Positions 30,195-37,784 of a stretch of 64,000 nucleotides of DNA are shown here, piece by piece. A program made the translations under genes and the position numbers. The stretch is taken from contig NZ_JADMJL010000022.1 in NCBI RefSeq assembly GCF_018780585.1, positions 1-64,000 of the forward strand, in the 5' to 3' direction. A model generated the notes under the pieces. That model was not told where the DNA came from. It did not search any database and saw only the letters and a program-made list of their open reading frames with translations. Origin of the DNA: Methyloversatilis discipulorum. GTDB lineage: Bacteria > Pseudomonadota > Gammaproteobacteria > Burkholderiales > Rhodocyclaceae. The stretch's first letter is position 1. Every line of letters starts with the position of its first letter.

Positions 30195-31238
30195 ATGGAC
30201 AGGCTTGAACCACTGACGACCGATGCTCCCATCGACGCAGGCGACGCGCGTCAGACCGTGCTCTGCGTCGACGACGAGCCATCCAATCTGCAGGTGCTCA
30301 AGCAGATACTGCAGGGTGATTACCGTCTGCTGTTCGCGCGCGACGGGCGGCGGGCGATCGAACTTGCGCAGGTCGAGCGGCCCGATCTCATTCTGCTCGA
30401 CGTGATGATGCCGGACATGGACGGTCACGCGGTGTGCCGCACGCTGAAGGCGGACGAGCGCCTGGCACGCGTGCCGGTCATCTTCGTCACCGCGCTGAGC
30501 GATGTCGAGGACGAGGCGCGCGGCCTGGAGCTCGGCGCCGTCGATTACATCTGCAAGCCGGTCAGTCCAGCCATCGTGCGTGCGCGCGTACGGACCCATC
30601 TGTCGCTGGTCAGCGTGAGCGAACTGATCGAGACGCGCCTGCAGGTGATACAGCGGCTCGGTCTGGCCGCCGAATACAAGGACAACGAGACCGGTCTGCA
30701 CGTTATCAGGATGAGTCACTACGCATGCATCCTCGCGCGTGCCGCCGGCTGGAGCGAGCCGCGTGCGCAGGAACTGCTGCATGCGGCACCGATGCACGAT
30801 ATCGGCAAGATCGGCATTCCCGACCACATCCTGCGCAAGCCCGGCAAGTTCGACGACGCCGAGTGGGAAATCATGAAGAGCCACGTCGACATTGGCGTGC
30901 GCATCATCGGCGAACACGACAGCGGCCTGCTCGCCGTCGCCCGGCGCATCGTCAGCGGGCACCACGAGAAGTGGGACGGTTCGGGCTATCCGCACGGCTT
31001 GCGCGAAACGGCGATCCCGATCGAGGCACGCATCGTCGCCATCGCCGACGTGTTCGATGCGCTGACCTCGGAACGGCCCTACAAGAAGGCATGGTCGGTC
31101 GAGGACGCCTGTGCGCTGCTGATCGAACAGAAGGGACGCCACTTCGAGCCGCGGCTGGTCGACCTCTTTCTCGATTGCTTGCCGCAGGTGCTGGAAATCA
31201 AGCAGCGCTGGTCCGAACGAGCGCCGGACACCCCTTGA
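30195..31238 (+). CDS. Response regulator with HD-GYP cyclic-di-GMP phosphodiesterase domain
   Basis: 347 residues. The receiver (about 20-140) has phospho-acceptor D69 in LILLDVMMPDMDG and the Lys in YICKPV. The HD-GYP output follows: HDIGKIGIPD (H201-D202), HHEKWDGSGYPHGL (GYP at 264-266) and ADVFDALTSERPYK. All motifs for hydrolysis of cyclic-di-GMP are present, in RpfG-like order. ATG 30195 follows the kinase stop with no spacer, which indicates translational coupling and a cognate pair. Confidence 0.93.
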   Translation: MDRLEPLTTDAPIDAGDARQTVLCVDDEPSNLQVLKQILQGDYRLLFARDGRRAIELAQVERPDLILLDVMMPDMDGHAVCRTLKADERLARVPVIFVTALSDVEDEARGLELGAVDYICKPVSPAIVRARVRTHLSLVSVSELIETRLQVIQRLGLAAEYKDNETGLHVIRMSHYACILARAAGWSEPRAQELLHAAPMHDIGKIGIPDHILRKPGKFDDAEWEIMKSHVDIGVRIIGEHDSGLLAVARRIVSGHHEKWDGSGYPHGLRETAIPIEARIVAIADVFDALTSERPYKKAWSVEDACALLIEQKGRHFEPRLVDLFLDCLPQVLEIKQRWSERAPDTP

Positions 31239-31244
31239 GCGAGT

Positions 31245-31616
31245 TCAGCGCCTGAAGCGCCGCTTCACGTCGAGCACGCAGCCGGATCTGTCCTTGTTGC
31301 CGAGCGTGCTGCAGGCCGCCAGTTCTGCCTCGTAGGCTGCCGCCTCTTCGGGCTGCAGTGGCGTCATCGCCTCGCCCGGGAAAAGCTTGCGTGCCTGATC
31401 GAGGGTCGCTTCGTACCGCATCCTGCTGCGCGCAAGACAGTCGTCCCTGAGTTCGGCTGCGACGCGCTCGCACTCGTGGTCGGTACGCGAGCGCTCGATG
31501 TCCGCGCGCCGCAGCGCGTCCGCGTAGCCCCGGCGATCGGCGGCCGGCGCACTCGTGGAGAAGCCGGCGAGCAGCGAGCACAGCAGAAGCGGCAGAGCGC
31601 GGCGGAAGCAGGACAC
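31245..31616 (-). CDS. Small periplasmic protein of unknown function
   Basis: 123 residues starting at GTG 31616, with a signal peptide (ALPLLLCSLLAGFSTSAPAA). The mature part is charged and helical with four cysteines (HECERVAAELRDDCLARSR, AACSTLGNKDRSGCVLD) that could make two disulfides. I do not recognise the family. It is convergent with the HD-GYP gene (6-base gap). No strong ribosome-binding site is visible, so the start is uncertain. Confidence 0.6.
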   Translation of the reverse strand: MSCFRRALPLLLCSLLAGFSTSAPAADRRGYADALRRADIERSRTDHECERVAAELRDDCLARSRMRYEATLDQARKLFPGEAMTPLQPEEAAAYEAELAACSTLGNKDRSGCVLDVKRRFRR

Positions 31617-31752
31617 GAACGTCGTCCGTCAGAAGGTCGGATGACGGATTCTAGTGATCCCGCGCGCGCTTGCCGTGGCGGAATCCTCTCTGCCGATGTC
31701 TGATTTGTGTCCATGCGTTAAGTCGCGGCACAGATGCCCGAACTGAGTCCCG

Positions 31753-32136
31753 CTAGCTGCGCAGCATCACCTCGCCGAACAGCCGCACCCGATCGCCCAC
31801 GCGCAGATTGCCCAGACTCGGGCGCACGACCGTGCGCAGTTCACCGCTCTCCAGCATGATGCTGATGCTGTAGCGCCCGGGCGGCGCGATGCCATCCTGC
31901 TTCGGTGCATCGGGCGTGTGTGGCTCCAGCGGCTGCTCGACCAGGGGCCACAGCATGTCGATACGGACGATTTCACCATACGGGCTTTCGACGCCGTAGG
32001 ACCATGGCGTGGCCGCCGCGATCATCGCCGCCTCGGCGGTACGGCTGTCGGCGATCGCAGCGATGTCGGGCTGGCGCGCGCACGCCCCGAGCAGCAGCCC
32101 GGACAGCAGGGCGAGGGTGATCGGCGCGGCGTGCAT
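31753..32136 (-). CDS. Lipoprotein of unknown function, SlyB-like C-terminus
   Basis: 127 residues with a lipobox (GLLLGAC, Cys19). The C-terminal half, with GRYSISIMLESGELRTVVRP and LRVGDRVRLFGEVMLR, looks like the beta-barrel-type tail found in SlyB and related outer-membrane lipoproteins, but the glycine-zipper part is absent. It begins 13 bases after the stop of the upstream 62-residue lipoprotein, so the two are likely cotranscribed. Role unknown. Confidence 0.65.
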   Translation of the reverse strand: MHAAPITLALLSGLLLGACARQPDIAAIADSRTAEAAMIAAATPWSYGVESPYGEIVRIDMLWPLVEQPLEPHTPDAPKQDGIAPPGRYSISIMLESGELRTVVRPSLGNLRVGDRVRLFGEVMLRS

Positions 32137-32149
32137 GGGGCGGGTCGTC

Positions 32150-32338
32150 CTACTTGCGCGCTTCGTCCAGTGTGTCCTTGGCCTTGTCGCCGGCGTTCTC
32201 GATCTTGTCGCCAGCCTGCTCGACCGCGTTGTCGAGTGCCTTGCCGGCGCGTTCGGCCGGTCCTTCCTGTTCGCAGGCGGCCAGCGTGAAGGCGAAGGCG
32301 GCGACGAGGGTGGCGGCGATGGTGCGATGGATGTTCAT
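32150..32338 (-). CDS. Small LEA-like helical lipoprotein
   Basis: 62 residues. Signal peptide with lipobox (FTLAACEQEG), then a charged amphipathic helix with repeated A-G-K/D units (AERAGKALDNAVEQAGDKIE, NAGDKAKDTLDEARK). Such 11-residue-type repeats occur in apolipoprotein- and LEA-like stress proteins. ATG 32338 has GGGAG upstream. It is a paralogue in style of the 84-residue lipoprotein at 43125-43379. The function is not established. Confidence 0.7.
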   Translation of the reverse strand: MNIHRTIAATLVAAFAFTLAACEQEGPAERAGKALDNAVEQAGDKIENAGDKAKDTLDEARK

Positions 32339-32447
32339 GTCGGGCTCCCTGTTGTGGTGTTCGGCGCACGCGCGCCGCCCTGGCATCTTCTTCATCCGGC
32401 GTCGAAAGTTCCGTCGGTGCGCCGCGCTGCAGCGTGTCGGGACCGTC

Positions 32448-33326
32448 CTACACGCTGTCCGCGCTCGGCGGCGCGAACAGCGCCTGACCCATCCGGATGC
32501 GCTCGCCGGTGCGGACCTGCGGCGCCAGCGCCGCCTGCGCCGGCAGCAGCACGATGATGGTCGAGCCGTGCTCGAACCAGCCCATTTCCTCGCCCCGGCT
32601 GACGGTCGAATCGCAGCGCAGCCGATGCGGCCCGGCGTAGCGCGCGTGCAGCGTCAGGTCGATGCAGTGCAGGCGCAGGCTGGCAACCAGGATGGCGGCC
32701 ACCGGCACCATGACCAGCGGCGTGCCGTCGCGCATCCGTGCCGTCAGCACGGCCCGCTCGTTGCGGCAGTACAGTCGCTCGACGCGATCGAGCGCCGGCG
32801 GATTCACGTTCCAGGTATCGCCCGGAAAGTAGTGCACCTGCTCGACGCGGCAGTCCGTCGGCGCGTGGAATCGGTGGTACATCGACGCCGTGATTCGCAG
32901 CGTCACGTAGCACCCGTCGCGCAGCTGCGCCGCCAGCGCCTCGTCGCCCAGCAGTTCGCCCAGCGTGTAGCGCATGCCTTTGGCCTGCAGCAGCGTGTCG
33001 CCGTCGATACGGCCGAGCGCGCCGACGATGGCGTCACAGGGGCTCACCAGTGTGTCCGGCCGCGGGTCGATCGGTCGGGCGCCGTCGCGCAGTTCGCGGA
33101 TGAAGGCGTCGTGCAGGCTGGCGAAGCGCGTCTTCTTCGCCTCCGACAGATCGACCTCACCGAAGGCCTTCCACAGCACAATCGACGCGTCGCGCACCCA
33201 CGGATGCTCGATCTTGCTGAACCAGCCGAAGAAGCGGGTGAGTGCCGCGCGCGGGATGCGGTTGGTCAGCGCGAAGTTCAGCGCGTCGTTGGCCAGCAGG
33301 CGCTGGAACAGGGTGCGTGCAGTCAC
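32448..33326 (-). CDS. psd: Phosphatidylserine decarboxylase
   Basis: 292 residues from GTG 33326 (GAGG upstream at 10 bases). Family segments: RFFGWFSKIEHPWVRD, ELRDGARPIDPRPDTLVSPCDA, SMYHRFHAPTDC and WFEHGSTIIVL. The Ser of GST is the self-cleavage site that yields the pyruvoyl cofactor. It makes phosphatidylethanolamine at the inner membrane. Longer in-frame readings upstream are Arg/Ala-rich and overlap the divergent aminotransferase, so they were rejected. The 32339-32447 gap shows no gene. Confidence 0.93.
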   Translation of the reverse strand: MTARTLFQRLLANDALNFALTNRIPRAALTRFFGWFSKIEHPWVRDASIVLWKAFGEVDLSEAKKTRFASLHDAFIRELRDGARPIDPRPDTLVSPCDAIVGALGRIDGDTLLQAKGMRYTLGELLGDEALAAQLRDGCYVTLRITASMYHRFHAPTDCRVEQVHYFPGDTWNVNPPALDRVERLYCRNERAVLTARMRDGTPLVMVPVAAILVASLRLHCIDLTLHARYAGPHRLRCDSTVSRGEEMGWFEHGSTIIVLLPAQAALAPQVRTGERIRMGQALFAPPSADSV

Positions 33327-33361
33327 GGTTGCGTAACCTCGCGCTGATACATGTGCAACAT

Positions 33362-35011
33362 ATGAACGAATCCCTTCCTCTCTATGTGGCCGGCGCTGCG
33401 GCGCTGGCAGCGCTGTTGCCGCGGCTGCACCGCCGGCTCCAGCTTTCGCGGGCCAAGCACCGCTCCCTCGCCGGCCACTCGAAAATGTCGCGGCGGGTCG
33501 CGAAGCTGCTGCCCTTCTATGAATTCGACGAAACGGGCTTCTACACCGCCGACGGTGCGCCGGACGACGTGGCCGCCCGTCGTCGCCACGGCTTCGAGGC
33601 ACTGGCCGCGCTGTACGCGCAGCGTTTCGCGCTTACCCGCGCGCTGACCGACGACACGCAGTCCATGGTGTCGGACATGCAGTTCACCGGCAGCTACCGC
33701 GTGCCCTTCCAGTTCAGCCGCCATGTGCGCAGCCATCTGAAGGCCGGTTCCTTCGTCCAGTCGTCGGCCGGCGTCACGCTGACCGACCTCGACGGCAACG
33801 TGTTCTACGACCTCGCCGGCTCCTACGGCGTGAACGTGTTCGGCTACGACCTCTACAAGGGCTGCATGGCGCGCGGCGCGGCGGCGGTCGAGGCGCTCGG
33901 TCCGGTACTCGGCGCCTACCATCCGCTGCTGGCCGACAACGTGAAGCGGCTCTGCGCGATCTCGGGCATGGAAGAGGTGTCCCTTCACATGTCCGGTACC
34001 GAGGCCGTGATGCAGGCGGTGCGGCTGGCGCGCTATCACACCGGCCGCAGTCATCTGGTGCGCTTCTGCGGCGCCTACCACGGCTGGTGGGGCGACGTGC
34101 AGCCGGGTGTCGGCAATCCGACCGCAGCCGAGCACACCTACACGCTGAAGGACATGCACGAGGACACCTTGCGCGTGCTGCGCAGCCGCCCTGACATCGC
34201 CTGCGTGCTCGTCAATCCGCTGCAGGCGCTGCACCCGAACGCCGGCGCACCGGGCGACTCGTCGCTGGTGGATGGCGGCCGCCGTGCCGGCTACGACCGG
34301 GCTGCCTATACCGCCTGGCTGCAGCAGTTGCGCGAGGTGTGCACGGCGCGCGGCATCGTGCTCATCTTCGACGAGGTGTTCCTCGGCTTCAGGCTGGCCA
34401 AGGGCGGCGCACAGGACTACTTCGGCGTACGCGCCGATCTGGTCACCTACGGCAAGACGCTGGGTGGCGGCTACCCGGTCGGCGTCGTCTGCGGCCCGCA
34501 CCGGTTGATGAAGCGCTATCGCGACGACCGGCCGGCCGACATCTGCTTCGCTCGCGGCACATTCAACTCGCATCCGCACGTGATGGCAGCGATGAACGAA
34601 TTCCTGAAGCTGCTCGACACGCCGGAAATCGAAGAGATTTACCGCAACGCCGACGCAGTCTGGACCGCGCGCGCAGATCGACTGAACGAGCGCTTGCGTA
34701 TCGATGGTCTGCCGGTGCGCGTGGCACACATGCAGTCGATCTGGACGGTGACCTACACCGTGCCGTCGCGCTACAACTGGATGCTGCAGTACTACCTGCG
34801 CGCGGAAGGCCTGGCATTGAGCTGGGTCGGCACCGGCCGCTTCATCTTCAGTCTGAATTACGGCGAGGCCGAGTTCGATGCGGTGTGCGAACGCTTCGTG
34901 GCCGCGGCGAAGACAATGGAAGCCGATGGCTGGTGGTGGACGCCGCCCGGCGCCAGCAACAAGGCCATACGCCGGCGCATCCTGCGTGAAATGCTGACGC
35001 GGAAGCGCTAA
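33362..35011 (+). CDS. Class III aminotransferase (glutamate-1-semialdehyde aminomutase-like) with N-terminal extension
   Basis: 549 residues. The PLP lysine is in LVTYGKTLGGGYPVGVV, with the Asp in LIFDEVFLGFRL and GTEAVMQAVRLARYHTGR upstream. About 120 residues precede the catalytic fold: a short hydrophobic stretch (LYVAGAAALAALLP), then a basic region and a helical segment, unlike housekeeping HemL. It is divergent from psd with a gap of 35 bases and ends near the Mpo1-like gene. A lipid- or secondary-metabolite-related transamination is possible; no substrate can be named. The ATG has a weak ribosome-binding site. Confidence 0.8.
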   Translation: MNESLPLYVAGAAALAALLPRLHRRLQLSRAKHRSLAGHSKMSRRVAKLLPFYEFDETGFYTADGAPDDVAARRRHGFEALAALYAQRFALTRALTDDTQSMVSDMQFTGSYRVPFQFSRHVRSHLKAGSFVQSSAGVTLTDLDGNVFYDLAGSYGVNVFGYDLYKGCMARGAAAVEALGPVLGAYHPLLADNVKRLCAISGMEEVSLHMSGTEAVMQAVRLARYHTGRSHLVRFCGAYHGWWGDVQPGVGNPTAAEHTYTLKDMHEDTLRVLRSRPDIACVLVNPLQALHPNAGAPGDSSLVDGGRRAGYDRAAYTAWLQQLREVCTARGIVLIFDEVFLGFRLAKGGAQDYFGVRADLVTYGKTLGGGYPVGVVCGPHRLMKRYRDDRPADICFARGTFNSHPHVMAAMNEFLKLLDTPEIEEIYRNADAVWTARADRLNERLRIDGLPVRVAHMQSIWTVTYTVPSRYNWMLQYYLRAEGLALSWVGTGRFIFSLNYGEAEFDAVCERFVAAAKTMEADGWWWTPPGASNKAIRRRILREMLTRKR

Positions 35012-35018
35012 GCCGTTC

Positions 35019-35043
35019 CCGGACCGGCGTGCCGCCGGTCCGG
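35019..35043 (+). terminator. Hairpin after the aminotransferase gene
   Basis: CCGGACCGGC-GTGCC-GCCGGTCCGG is a perfect 10-bp stem starting 8 bases after the stop codon. No T-run follows, so it may be a weak terminator or an mRNA-stabilising stem. Confidence 0.5.
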
Positions 35044-35084
35044 TGCGCCCATCTCGAGCGCACGTGATCCGGACCACGCAGATG

Positions 35085-35112
35085 AAAACGGGGAAGGGCG
35101 ATGCCCTTCCCC
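35085..35112 (-). terminator. Intrinsic terminator of the Mpo1-like gene
   Basis: On the minus strand GGGGAAGGGC-ATC-GCCCTTCCCC is a perfect 10-bp stem with a 3-base loop, followed by GTTTTC. It lies 33 bases after the stop codon of the Mpo1-like gene. Confidence 0.75.
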
Positions 35113-35144
35113 GAATGTCGTCGAACCGAACGTCTGCGTGCAAC

Positions 35145-35759
35145 TCAGGCCTTTGCTGCGTGCTGCGCGTGCATCGGATCGATCAGTTCGCCACGCAGCA
35201 GCGCCAGCGGCGCGCGGTGGTAGAGCTTCACGTCGTGGAAGGGATCGGTGGCGATCTTGGTCGCCCACACCAGACCGGTCTGCACGCCCTGCAGGTGGAA
35301 CAGGTGCAGCGTGCGGAAGATGAGGCCGCCGATGCCGATGGCAATCCACGTGACCGACATGTTGTACAGGAAGCCGCGCGCGTCGGTGTGCACCTCGAAC
35401 AGGCCGAACAGCGTCGGATCGATGTAGAGGGCCAGCGGCGATGCCGCCCAGATCGCCATCAGCACCACCTTGCGGCGCAGGTTGTAGCCGACCTTGATGT
35501 CTTCCTTGTGCTCGTGCGTCGCCTGATTGACGTGATCGTAGCCCTTGGGCTCGAAGAAGAAGTGTCCGGCCTGGCGCGACACCATGGCCACGCCCCAGCT
35601 CAGCAGTGCCGCGATCACCGGGTCGACGAAAAGCATGACGTAGGCACACAGAAAGCTCAGCGCGCTGAGCAGATGCAATGCCTGATTGATGCGGCTGTGG
35701 TGGTAGTAGCGGTGATCGTCCCAGCGCTGGGTGCGCAGTTCTTCGAAAAAGGAATGCAT
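35145..35759 (-). CDS. Mpo1-like (DUF962-type) membrane protein
   Basis: 204 residues with four hydrophobic segments. Conserved histidine motifs HHSRINQALHLL and AGHFFFEPKGYDHVN resemble the Fe-binding histidines of Mpo1, a 2-hydroxy fatty acid dioxygenase. The C-terminal THLFHLQGVQTGLVWATKI-type part is less familiar; here it reads RTLHLFHLQGVQTGLVWATK. Proximity to psd suggests a role in lipid metabolism. AGGAGGAC lies upstream of ATG 35759. Confidence 0.7.
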   Translation of the reverse strand: MHSFFEELRTQRWDDHRYYHHSRINQALHLLSALSFLCAYVMLFVDPVIAALLSWGVAMVSRQAGHFFFEPKGYDHVNQATHEHKEDIKVGYNLRRKVVLMAIWAASPLALYIDPTLFGLFEVHTDARGFLYNMSVTWIAIGIGGLIFRTLHLFHLQGVQTGLVWATKIATDPFHDVKLYHRAPLALLRGELIDPMHAQHAAKA

Positions 35760-35873
35760 GTAAGTCCTCCTGTGAGTGTGGCAAGACTAGGAAGACAGGG
35801 TTACGGCCGGAATGCAGTTCGTCTAAGAATTGGTGACAGATCCGCATCGCGATCCGGAAGCACTGCACGTAGC

Positions 35874-35904
35874 GAAAGCTTCACCGAAGCTTCACGAAAG
35901 CTGG
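35874..35904. repeat. Three tandem 11-base repeats upstream of the EAL-GGDEF gene
   Basis: GAAAGCTTCAC, CGAAGCTTCAC and a third partial GAAAGCT lie end to end with an 11-base period, about one helical turn, roughly 50-80 bases before ATG 35954. Each full unit contains AAGCTT. Such spacing is typical of regulator half-sites. The remaining 35760-35953 interval holds no gene. Confidence 0.45.
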
Positions 35905-35953
35905 CGGCGTCGCTGCCGATAGGCACTCGGGTCCATGAATACAACAGACAGAC

Positions 35954-37771
35954 ATGCACACCTCTTCCGACAAGCTGAACCAGACCGCGCTGCGCGCATT
36001 GATCGATGGCCGCGCGCTGGGCATGGTGTTCCAGCCCATCGTCCGCCTCGATGACGCTGCCGTGGTGGCGCACGAAGCGCTGGTGCGCGGCCCCGAGGGC
36101 GGCGCGCTGCACCTGCCGGCGGTGCTGTTCGCCACGGCGCGCGCCATCGGCCTCGAAGCCGAACTCGAAATCGCCTGCGTCGAGGCGGCGGTGCGCCAGT
36201 TCGATCCGGCGACGCCGGGCCAGCTCTACGTCAATTGCAGCGCCGGCACCATCCGCCACCTCGGCTCGGAGGGCTGCGTCGGCCTGCTGTCACTGCTGGC
36301 CGAGCACGCGCTGTCGCCAGCGCGTCTGGTGCTGGAACTGACCGAGCACGAACGGGTGACCGACGTCGATTCGCTGCGCATCAGCCAGGCTCGGCTGTCG
36401 GCGCTGGGCATCGTCGTGGCGCTCGACGACTTCGGCGACGGTCGTTCCAGCCTGCGTCTGTGGGCCGAACTGGCGCCGCCGCGGGTGAAGCTGGACCGCT
36501 ACTTCACGCACGGCATCCACACCGACAGCCGGCGCGTCGAGGCGGTGCGTGCAGCGGTGCAGCTGGCGCGCTCCTTCGGCGCCGAACTGGTGGCCGAGGG
36601 CATCGAGCACGAAGCCGAACTGGCGGTGCTGCGCGATCTGGGTGTGCATTTCGGCCAGGGCTATCTGCTCGGGCGGCCGCAGGGCCAGACGGTCAGTCAC
36701 ATGCAGTCGGCAGTGATCGCGCTGATGCAGTCGCGGCAGATCGCGGTGCTGCCCGACACACCGCATCGCGACATGAGTACCGGTACGGTGAGCCGGCTGG
36801 CGATTTCCGCGCCGGCGGTCGAGCCGGATACGCCGAATCTGACGGTGGTGCAGGTGTTCGCCGATCACCCGGAACTGCTGGCGCTGCCGGTGCTGGAGCA
36901 GGGCATCCCGGTCGGGCTGATCAACCGGCGCAGTTTCATGGACCTGTACACCCAGCCGTATCACAAGGAGGTGTACGGCAAGCGGCCGTGCGCGCTGTTC
37001 ATGAATCCGAACCCGCTGCGCGTCGAACGCAGCACGCCGCTGGAGTCGATGAGCACCGTGCTGGCGGGCGAGGACCAGCGCTATCTGTACGACGGCTTCG
37101 TCGTCACCGAACACGGCCGCTACGTCGGCGTGGCGACCGGCGAAAGCCTGGTGCGCGCGGTGACCGAAATGCGCATCGAAGCGGCGCGGCACGCCAATCC
37201 GCTCACCTTCCTGCCGGGCAATATTCCGATCACCGAGCACCTTCAGCGGCTGATGGCGGGGCGGGCCAGTTACGCGGCATCCTACTTCGACCTGAACAAC
37301 TTCAAACCCTTCAACGACCTCTACGGCTATTACCGCGGCGACGAAATGATCAAGCTGGCGGCGCGCAGCATCCAGCACGAGGCGGACCCGCTGCGCGACT
37401 TCGTCGGCCACGTCGGCGGCGACGACTTCATCGTGCTGTTCCAGAGCGAGGACTGGCAGGCGCGCTGCGAGCGCATCATCGCCCGCTTCAACACCGAGGC
37501 GCGTGGCCTGTTCAATGCGGAAGAGCTGGCCAGCGGTCACATGGAGGGTGAGGATCGCAAGGGCAACCGCACGCGCTTTCCGCTCACCACGCTGTGTGCC
37601 GGCGTGGTGCTGGGGCAGGGCGGCGGCTTCCGTACGGCCGAGGAGGTCGCTTCGGCCGCAGCCAGCGCCAAACGGCAGGCCAAGGCCAGCGGCGGCGGCC
37701 TGCACGTGCAGACCGCCGGTTGCAGCGCCAACGACGCGGCGCCGGAGGTGCCGGCGCTCGACGTGGCGTGA
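35954..37771 (+). CDS. EAL - CBS-like - GGDEF cyclic-di-GMP protein
   Basis: 605 residues in the order EAL (about 15-250; E41-A42-L43 in HEALVRG, also ALDDFGDGRSS and AEGIEHEAEL), a middle region resembling a CBS pair (about 285-410; LALPVLEQGIPVGLINRRSF), and a C-terminal GGDEF domain whose signature is GGDDF (488-492, VGGDDFIVLF). The EAL domain looks competent to degrade cyclic-di-GMP. The GGDDF variant keeps an acidic residue, so activity is possible. No membrane segment is seen. This domain order is a known soluble subtype in proteobacteria. The gene is convergent with the pseudouridine synthase. Confidence 0.88.
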   Translation: MHTSSDKLNQTALRALIDGRALGMVFQPIVRLDDAAVVAHEALVRGPEGGALHLPAVLFATARAIGLEAELEIACVEAAVRQFDPATPGQLYVNCSAGTIRHLGSEGCVGLLSLLAEHALSPARLVLELTEHERVTDVDSLRISQARLSALGIVVALDDFGDGRSSLRLWAELAPPRVKLDRYFTHGIHTDSRRVEAVRAAVQLARSFGAELVAEGIEHEAELAVLRDLGVHFGQGYLLGRPQGQTVSHMQSAVIALMQSRQIAVLPDTPHRDMSTGTVSRLAISAPAVEPDTPNLTVVQVFADHPELLALPVLEQGIPVGLINRRSFMDLYTQPYHKEVYGKRPCALFMNPNPLRVERSTPLESMSTVLAGEDQRYLYDGFVVTEHGRYVGVATGESLVRAVTEMRIEAARHANPLTFLPGNIPITEHLQRLMAGRASYAASYFDLNNFKPFNDLYGYYRGDEMIKLAARSIQHEADPLRDFVGHVGGDDFIVLFQSEDWQARCERIIARFNTEARGLFNAEELASGHMEGEDRKGNRTRFPLTTLCAGVVLGQGGGFRTAEEVASAAASAKRQAKASGGGLHVQTAGCSANDAAPEVPALDVA

Positions 37772-37784
37772 AACCGTCAGGCGC

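Noticed and set aside
33327-33602. N-terminal extension of phosphatidylserine decarboxylase
   Set aside because: The extra 92 codons are Arg/Ala-rich, overlap the divergent aminotransferase start, and the family begins at the TARTLFQRLLAND segment.
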